The notes below the pieces were generated by a model that was given only the letters and a program-made list of their open reading frames with translations, made no database searches and was not told the DNA's origin. A stretch of DNA of 64,000 nucleotides from Alisma plantago-aquatica (Eukaryota > Streptophyta > Magnoliopsida > Alismatales > Alismataceae): contig OY856413.1 of NCBI GenBank assembly GCA_963693085.1, forward strand, positions 468,332,379-468,396,378, given 5' to 3'. Both the position numbers and the translations under genes were made by a program. Shown here piece after piece: positions 57,786 through 64,000 of the stretch; position 1 is the first letter of the stretch, and each line of letters opens with the position of its first letter.

Positions 57786-58363
57786 TTTGGCATGGTTAGC
57801 AAACAGAGGGGTATGAAAATGAAAGAAGAAGTGTAGAAGAGAGTTTGGATCATGACGCAGTTTGCTTAGCGATTCCATGCGAAGGGTCTCTATTCTCCAT
57901 CACACTCTGCTAAAAAAGAGACATGATGAAACATCAAATGAGAAATCCATACAACAGATCCATTAATCAGATAAAGGCGTGATGTATTTGATCTATCTCA
58001 GCTTTATTGAAGTGTATCATCATTTCCTATTTTAGGGTCTGACATTAGGATTCATAGGTTATTCAAGATGAAAAACACGCATTGGCTAGCTTTAAGCATT
58101 CTTTTCTTGGGAATTCGTAACGAAAAGAGGTGATGATCTCAGATTCGAAAAACAATAGCCGACTAGTTAAAGGCTTTATTTTTAGAAAACTAACAAAAAG
58201 GTGGGAAAATTATGAAAAAGAAACTAAGAATGGAAAAACATGAAGCAGTAAAGATAAACGGTGGAGTGAGAGTCATACCACCCGCCCTCCACCTCGAACT
58301 TATGAATTTGCCCATTTCTGAGCAAATACTAGGTTCAAGATGGAGGGGAAGGGTTGAGAAGTG
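56661..58363 (-). other. 3' untranslated region of element G
   Basis: Non-coding. It contains the 31-bp block at 57417-57447 shared with element B, plus weaker matches around it (GGCTTAAGGTTTTTGG near 57260 against GGCTAAGGATTTTTGG near 45430). Confidence 0.65.
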
Positions 58364-60739
58364 TTAACCAGGCGGTCCTCGTAGTTGGAAGAAGGTCCAA
58401 CAAAGATATCTCGTGATGGCTGGTGCTGAGAACGAGGAAGTGGTCTGAACAACTTGTTGGCTGGGAAGTCGTGGCAATTTGAACGAGTCTTCTAGATGAC
58501 TTGGATGCACATCACTTTCACCTCGATGTCCATCCAGAAGAATCCAGAGACCTTCCCCCATCAGCGAGGGAGGTGGAACATAAGCAGTCAAAACTGGAGG
58601 AATATGCGAGAAATCAAGGTTATGCCCACTTGTGCCCTCCAGTTGTGGCTCACCCTCGAAGTTCAAAGTAAAACTACTTTCTTCAAAATCTAGGGCAGTT
58701 GATTGAGGGTCAGCTACTTGAACTTCCTCCTGTCTAGGATCAGGTGGTGGATCCGGTTCCGGCTTCATTTCGTCACCTGGCTTTTCTTGTGTGGGATATG
58801 GTAGACAGGATGACTTTTCTTCATCAGAGGAGTTATTTTGAGAAGTATCATCATCTTTATCAATGTTGAAATTGGTGAGAGTGTCGTTCTTCTTTTCAAA
58901 GTTTTGTTCAGAATTTTCTTCGTAGAACATCCTTAATTCATCCAAGTAACTAGAAGAGGATTTGACTGGTAGAATGAACTCTTGCTCGGGTGAGGAAATC
59001 ATGAGATCATGAGATAGGAGTTCCAGTGATGTCTCTTTATGAGAGGGATTAGTCCCTAACATATCATTTTGAGGGCTAACATCCCTTGATGAACCCATTT
59101 CTTCAATATTGGGACTAATATATTGTTGTTCCAGTTCTTCTTCATAACACTCCTCTAGTTCAATTGAGTGCTTGGTAAGAGTTTCTATGAGAGGAATGGA
59201 AACTAGCTCAGGTAATGGATAAATCTCAGTTTCATGAATGTTAGGGGGGGCTTCTTCATAGGGATGAGTGGCTATAATGGGATAGGTTTGTGGCTTGATG
59301 TCATCCCAGGGGTCCTTTTTGTCATTACAAGAGTTTATGATAATATCAAAATCCGTCCCAAAGTCAAGAGATGGTTCATGTTTCTCTTCATAGTGCATTT
59401 TCAATTCGTTCAAGTGACTAGAAGGAGATTCAATAGAAAAATCATGTTCTTGTTCGAGGACTGGCTCCGTCAGAACTCCTTGTGGTGGTGTCATCTCATG
59501 GGAAGGACCCGTCATAGGATTGTCATCTTGAGACCCCTCATCCTCCCTTGATTCTATTTCATCATCAGTGAGAGTGGTATGGTCTGTCTCTGGATCAGGA
59601 TCTTGGTCAGTCCCATCCTCGAAGTTTGTTTCTAGATCAGCCGAATGATCAGAAATATCTTCATAAGGACAAATTAGATCCTTTTCCAGTAATGGAATCA
59701 TTTGAGTCTCTTGCATAAAAGACGTCTCCTCATCTGAATCAGTCTCATATTCATCTATCTCTGACTGAGAAGGAGTGTAGAGTTCGTGTAACGTAGACCC
59801 TTCTTCATTGGAATTCAACGACAAGACAGTTGAAGTTGAAGAACATTTGTCATATAAGGAGTCAATCATTGATGATTTCCCCTCAATCTGTATGGTCGGA
59901 TCTGAGTCTATGGGGGGAGAAGATGGATAAACATTGAAATTTGTTCCCAATTTATCTCCCAATTGAAGAAAATCTTCATATTGGTTACTCATTCTTTCAT
60001 CTAAGAGAATAGTGCAAGAGTCATTATCTGGGTCAGACTTCGGCTCGAAGAATGATTCTTTTTCTTGTGGTGTGGTGAAGGTATCATCCTTGAGTTTAGT
60101 CATTGGTTTTGAGGATGATTCCCCACCCTGTACTGGCATTTGAAAATCATTGGGAGGCACATTCCACATGATTTTGTAATCATCATCATAATTTATTGCA
60201 ACATGTGAACTAGAGATGTGCTTAGTTGAATTTTGTGGATGTTCTACATGTTGCTCAGGAGCGTTGACAAGTTGCGTAAGTTGATTAAGGTCGGCTATCA
60301 ACTTCTTGGTCACGGCTGTCTGATCAGCTAGTTGTTGAGCCACCGATGTTTGTAAGGCACGTAGTTCTTCCATCAATGTGTGTTGATTTTCATGAAAAGG
60401 CTCTTCATGGCACCCGTTTGATTGATGTTGATAATAGCTTCCCTCATCATAGTATTGATTTGAGTTGCTTTCCAATTGCCCTCCTGTATTGCAGTCTACG
60501 CCTTGAAATCCGCCATATTTAGGTTTCTCATAGCAGCCTCTGGGGTGATATGGAATATAACCTACGTTATATCCATAGTTGTATGGAGTGGCTGCTCTGA
60601 GTTTCCCGACTATACGATTCATGATTACTTGACGCAAGGCCATCACGTAGAGAGGATGAACGTTGAAACAGTTGATCGATGCATGAGAATAGTCGCCACA
60701 GAATTGACAACTATTGGTTGGTGGCACTGACTGCTTCAT
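58364..60739 (-). CDS. Gag-like protein of element G: zinc knuckle plus acidic tail, no capsid domain
   Basis: Uninterrupted 791-codon frame. Residues 11-24 are a CCHC zinc knuckle (CQFCGDYSHASINC) that would bind RNA. A Tyr/Gly/Pro-rich stretch (YNYGYNVGYIPYHP, about residues 52-65) and a predicted coiled coil (about 120-160, LRALQTSVAQQLADQTAV) follow, as after the knuckle in Athila/Tat gag proteins. From about residue 190 on it is strongly acidic and probably disordered. A module is duplicated (about residues 405-465 and 560-625; LNELKMHYEEKHEP against LDELRMFYEENSEQ). Only about 180 bp separate the primer site and ATG, so the capsid domain that normally precedes the knuckle is absent. Not a host gene. 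The intact frame suggests recent or selected function. Confidence 0.75.
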   Translation of the reverse strand: MKQSVPPTNSCQFCGDYSHASINCFNVHPLYVMALRQVIMNRIVGKLRAATPYNYGYNVGYIPYHPRGCYEKPKYGGFQGVDCNTGGQLESNSNQYYDEGSYYQHQSNGCHEEPFHENQHTLMEELRALQTSVAQQLADQTAVTKKLIADLNQLTQLVNAPEQHVEHPQNSTKHISSSHVAINYDDDYKIMWNVPPNDFQMPVQGGESSSKPMTKLKDDTFTTPQEKESFFEPKSDPDNDSCTILLDERMSNQYEDFLQLGDKLGTNFNVYPSSPPIDSDPTIQIEGKSSMIDSLYDKCSSTSTVLSLNSNEEGSTLHELYTPSQSEIDEYETDSDEETSFMQETQMIPLLEKDLICPYEDISDHSADLETNFEDGTDQDPDPETDHTTLTDDEIESREDEGSQDDNPMTGPSHEMTPPQGVLTEPVLEQEHDFSIESPSSHLNELKMHYEEKHEPSLDFGTDFDIIINSCNDKKDPWDDIKPQTYPIIATHPYEEAPPNIHETEIYPLPELVSIPLIETLTKHSIELEECYEEELEQQYISPNIEEMGSSRDVSPQNDMLGTNPSHKETSLELLSHDLMISSPEQEFILPVKSSSSYLDELRMFYEENSEQNFEKKNDTLTNFNIDKDDDTSQNNSSDEEKSSCLPYPTQEKPGDEMKPEPDPPPDPRQEEVQVADPQSTALDFEESSFTLNFEGEPQLEGTSGHNLDFSHIPPVLTAYVPPPSLMGEGLWILLDGHRGESDVHPSHLEDSFKLPRLPSQQVVQTTSSFSAPAITRYLCWTFFQLRGPPG

Positions 60740-60920
60740 TTTGAAGAGAATTGGTACCTGAAATCAAAGAAAGAGATTATCAAGTTTGACCAACCACTTC
60801 AAATCCAAGATGATATACAAGATTAAGTCCTTTACTTTTTAGGTTTTTGAAAAGAAAAAGAAAACCCTAGAGAAACCTAAATCGACACGAAATTTGAAAA
60901 AGATGATTCTTATACCGTTG

Positions 60921-60938
60921 TCCCCGGCAACGGCGCCA
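60921..60938 (-). other. Primer binding site of element G (tRNA-Asp)
   Basis: Minus-strand TGGCGCCGTTGCCGGGGA is the classic Athila-type site complementary to the tRNA-Asp 3' end. A 5' LTR should abut it but is displaced by element X copy 2. Confidence 0.87.
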
Positions 60939-60953
60939 TTTGGATCTATCGAA

Positions 60954-61151
60954 TGTATTTTCTAGAAGTATAAGTCGTATTATATATGGGTTGGAATCCA
61001 TAGGACTATATAGAGTCTAGTTAAATATAGCCAAGTCTGGAAATCTTTAGAGTCATGTCCACCTTCTCCTATATGAAGGAGAGGGGTCTCTCTTATATCT
61101 TACACATTGTAATACCATTGTGAACATATTGTCCATCAATTATTTCCAACA
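60954..61151 (+). repeat. LTR of copia-type element X, copy 2 (198 bp)
   Basis: Essentially identical to 53379-53576 and starts exactly at the TG boundary, followed by the same primer-site-like CGGTATTAGAGCC. Confidence 0.82.
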
Positions 61152-62175
61152 CGGTATTAGAGCCTTCTTTCCATGGACTCTAACCCCAAAGAAAAAGTAA
61201 TGAGTCTCCGCAAGTGGTTACTTGTCGTCGTCATGAATGGATGGATGTAGGACCATCTCCATCATCCTCTCTGTGTAAGGACCCTGACCATCGTTTAGGG
61301 TTTACCCTGTTTGCTTTGCTTAACCCTGGTGCTTTGATGCTTGCTAATCACCTTTAGAGGTGATTAGGGTTTGGTTGTGCTTTGTTGAGAGTTGGAGGGG
61401 CTACTTGCAAATAAAGCAAGTCTAGGGTTTTGTGAGCAAGTTTTCCACCTTGTAAGTTGTTCCTCTCTCTCTTTGTTTCCTCTTGGGTTGAGAGGAAGGC
61501 TTGGGCTCGTTGCTTGAGTTCTTTTGGTCCTGGTTGAGCTTGTTTGGGCCTTGAGGTGCCTTGTTTGGGCTTGGTTGAGCCTTGTATCGCCAACATGGAT
61601 GTGTGTCGCCCAGGAGGTGAGTGTGTCAGCCTAGATGAGTGGTTGTGTCACCCATGGTGCCTTGTTGTGTCGCCCATGGTGTTTGACCCAACTTTGACCT
61701 CGTTTGTGTCACCACTAGTGGACACTTGGAGCTTGGTGCATGCATGTGGCAATGACCTTGGACAAGTGTATAAGGCTTTCTAGAGTGGTGGCTTGAGCTC
61801 TAGGACAAGAGTCCTTTGGGTGGGCGACACCTTGCTTGGACCAACTTTGTTTTCTCCTCCCTTTCCTTCTATATAGGTGTGTCCTTCCCTTAGCTAGGAG
61901 TTCCTTTGGTCCTTTGGTCCCTCTCCACGTTGTGCACGACACAACCTTCTCCCTTGCTAGTGGTGACCGATACCCCCTTGAAGGAGCAGAGGTGGTCGAC
62001 ATCCCTTGAAGCTTGGAGCTCTTCTTCTTCCTTGGAGATTGGAGCTTAAGGTGGGTTGCATAACTTCTAACCCTAACTCCATTATCTCTTTCTATGATCT
62101 TGTTTACATGTTAGTAGTATAGTTCTTGCCTATCTTCATGTTTTTTCGATCCTTGTGGTCTAGGGTTTGTAGATG

Positions 62176-62405
62176 AGCAACACTCCTTTCTCTCCTTGGT
62201 CTAGAGGAGTGAGCTTAAGCCTCTAGCACCATGAGCAACACCCCTCTTTCTTGGCCGATTGAGGTGAGCTTGTGTTCTAGTTGCTTGAGCAACACTCTCC
62301 TCTCACCGTGGACTAGAAGGGTGAGCTCGGTTGGTTTTTGTGTTGCCCGATGGGTGATAGGTGGTGTGCAATACTCCTCTTTCTTAGTTGATTGAGGTGA
62401 GTCAT
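62176..62405. repeat. Degenerate tandem repeat of about 70 bp
   Basis: Four units share GAGCAACACTCCTCTTTCT-like and GGTCTAGAGGAGTGAGCT-like parts (near 62175, 62230, 62288 and 62368). Confidence 0.6.
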
Positions 62406-63729
62406 CTCCTTGACCCTCTAGGGTTTGGTGCACCTTGTGTTTGAGGAGGAAGATGGCCTTATTGGGCGACACGTTTGCTCTTGTGTCGGGAGATATGCCC
62501 TGCTTTTGTGATGGGCGTCACACCCTTCTCTTGGCTTTGTGTCGGCCGTCAGGCCTTGCCTAAGTTGTTGCACGTTTTTTGGAGGAGTTCCCTCTCTCTC
62601 TCTCTTGGACGTTGGGCTTGGTGGGCTGACCTGGCCGAGATGTTAGCCCCTGTGACGGGCGTTGCCTTGTGGTTGTGACGGGCGTCTCTCTCTGCTGTGT
62701 CGGCCGATAACTCCATGTGAGACGGGCGTTGCCCGATATGTGAGGAGTGCCCGACACCCTACCCCTGTCGCGCGACACTCCCCCTTGTAGCGCTGCGTTG
62801 CACGCTGGTTGCCTTGGTGGCAACACAGCGTTGCTGCTTGATTATATCTGCCGTTATGTGTTGATCCTTGGGTGGGGGCAGGTTGTCGATACACCTCGTT
62901 TAGTGAGGGTTTTGGTATCTTTTGTGAGGAATCCTTGTATTATGAAAACAGCCTAGCGGTATATGCCTTTGTATAATGATGGTGACTCCTTATATAGATG
63001 ATGATGCACGTTATCATAAGCTTGATCATTTATCTTATCCTGGTGATTATCTATTAATGCTAAGAATGATAGTGGTGGTGGTAATAACGTTTGTCCTTGT
63101 ATATCTAAACATTACCTTATGCATGATTCCTTTGAATATCTGTGTAATGCTGAGGCAAGGATAAGTACATAAATAGTTGTTTTATGATGTGCTTTATGCA
63201 CTTGATCACCAAATAATGTAAGATTGGTAAGTATAGCATCTTGAATGTCATCTCATGATAGTAAGCATAATCCTTGTGTTGAAACTATGATTATTGTATA
63301 CCCTAACCATGCAGGTGATGCTTAGCCATGAAAATCTATGAGGTATATATGATGAGTAACATTGCTTTGATAAGTTACTCTTGTTAATGAGATCATATGT
63401 ATGATGTGTTGGATTGCTATCCCATATTGATGATGTAAGCCTTGAGAGGCAGTGGCAATACATGATGAGGGATTGAGATCCCATGATATGTGATGATCCT
63501 TGAGATGGATTTGGATGGTTAGCAAGAGGCCAAGTGATAACATGTGATGTTAGATCCTTGAGATGGATCAGTTGATGTGATTACAATAATAACATAATGT
63601 TGGGTTTTATGTTGTTTACTCTGTTATAGTTTGCATGTTATACAACTTGGTTGAATCTTGCAATCCATCTAAAAGATACTAAATAATCACAGTGGAATAT
63701 ATTATGTAGTTGCCCTGGCCATAGATCCA

Positions 63730-64000
63730 TCATCGTGAGGAATTGGTGATGGTGAAACGGGTTCTCCTGCAGGATTAACCCGGAGCGCATATTGTTGAAT
63801 ATGCGAGGTTGCTCCTAGCCTAAAGTGAGGAGGTAAGAGTGCAACTTCGGTTGTAGACTCCAGGGTGCGGATTCAGGCTCGTAGCCCATATATGTGAAGA
63901 GCATGGTGAATAGGCTCATGGCTCAGGATATGTGATATGATGAGCATGAATGTGTTCCTGGCTCAGAGCACGGTGAACATGCCCGTGGCTCAGTTTCACT
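63730..64000. repeat. Short GGCTCA-type repeats at the window edge
   Basis: GCTCATGGCTCAGG, CCTGGCTCAGAGCACGGTGAA and CGTGGCTCAG recur at irregular spacing, with GTGCGGATTCAGGCTCGTAG upstream. Truncated by the window end. Confidence 0.45.

Larger units (their letters stand above)
54077..60953 (-). mobile_element. Non-autonomous gypsy-type element G (tRNA-Asp-primed, gag-like ORF only)
   Basis: On the minus strand: a tRNA-Asp primer site (60921-60938), a 791-codon gag-like ORF, a 1.7-kb untranslated region, a polypurine-like tract and a 3' LTR of about 2.6 kb (54077-56652). The 5' LTR is not visible: only about 15 bp separate the primer site from element X copy 2. There is no protease, RT or integrase. 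The left boundary is the point where X homology ends, so it is approximate. Probably related to Athila/Tat-group gypsy elements and dependent on one of them. Confidence 0.75.
61152..64000 (+). mobile_element. Interior of element X copy 2, runs off the window
   Basis: The first 500 bp match copy 1; the rest has no counterpart here. No gag or pol is recognisable. It is moderately GC-rich with GTCGGCCG and GACGGGCGTTGCC words between 62500 and 62800, then AT-rich. It may be a non-coding leader ahead of genes beyond the window, or a non-autonomous element. Confidence 0.55.

Noticed and set aside
30138..60938. tRNA genes near the primer-site-like sequences
   Set aside because: Only the complement of tRNA 3' ends is present (12-20 bp); no cloverleaf can be drawn in the flanks.
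53379..61151. The two 198-bp X LTRs as the LTR pair of one element enclosing G
   Set aside because: Flanking 5-mers differ (TCCAA and CGGTA), and after both copies the same primer site and interior continue, so both are 5' ends rather than a 5'/3' pair.

Overview
This window is flowering-plant nuclear DNA from an intergenic, heterochromatin-like region made almost entirely of nested transposable elements. I see no intact host gene, tRNA, rRNA or CRISPR array. The evidence for a plant is the element types: Ty1/copia and Ty3/gypsy LTR retrotransposons primed by initiator-Met-like and tRNA-Asp-like sites, a CACTA (En/Spm) DNA transposon, a probable Helitron, and captured plant exons (CCR4-NOT scaffold NOT1 and pectate lyase). 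I cannot name the species.

Left half (1-38972). An old + strand copia element (A) is represented by an RNase H remnant at 145-654 and by its polypurine tract and LTR start at about 38986. Between these pieces sits a minus-strand copia element (C, 1109-38967) with matching 5-bp target duplications ATAGT. C carries a 5' LTR, Met-type primer site, gag, protease, integrase, RT, RNase H, an extra ORF in the envelope position, a polypurine tract and a 3' LTR; all its ORFs are broken. Two later insertions split C. A 16.7-kb CACTA element (1190-17919) lies in its 3' LTR. It carries a broken tnp2 transposase, a second transposase-type gene with tandemly duplicated terminal exons, five NOT1 exons, a pectate lyase exon, a GC-rich tandem repeat and a probable Helitron. 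A gypsy derivative (T, 22528-33440, duplications ATAGC) with 3.3-kb LTRs and an almost non-coding interior lies in C's RT/RNase H junction.

Middle (38973-53378). The old copia LTR continues, followed by a probable gypsy LTR. A non-autonomous gypsy-type element (B, 43354-47887, duplications GTGGT) has two 1.8-kb LTRs around an interior of only 975 bp with a tRNA-Asp-like primer site. A further copia LTR is split by a perfect solo LTR of the T family (48972-52304, duplications TGAAT).

Right end (53379-64000). Two copies of the 5' end of a copia element (X, 198-bp LTR plus Met-type primer site) flank a second tRNA-Asp-primed element (G). G has a gag-like ORF of 791 codons with a zinc knuckle but no capsid domain and no pol. 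Its LTR carries two striking arrays of short CG-rich palindromes just upstream of a TATA box.

The most unusual themes are: (i) dense CG-rich palindromes next to the TATA boxes of three different LTR families; (ii) a 31-bp non-coding block, 30/31 identical, shared by the two pol-less elements B and G; and (iii) a CACTA element carrying pieces of two host genes.
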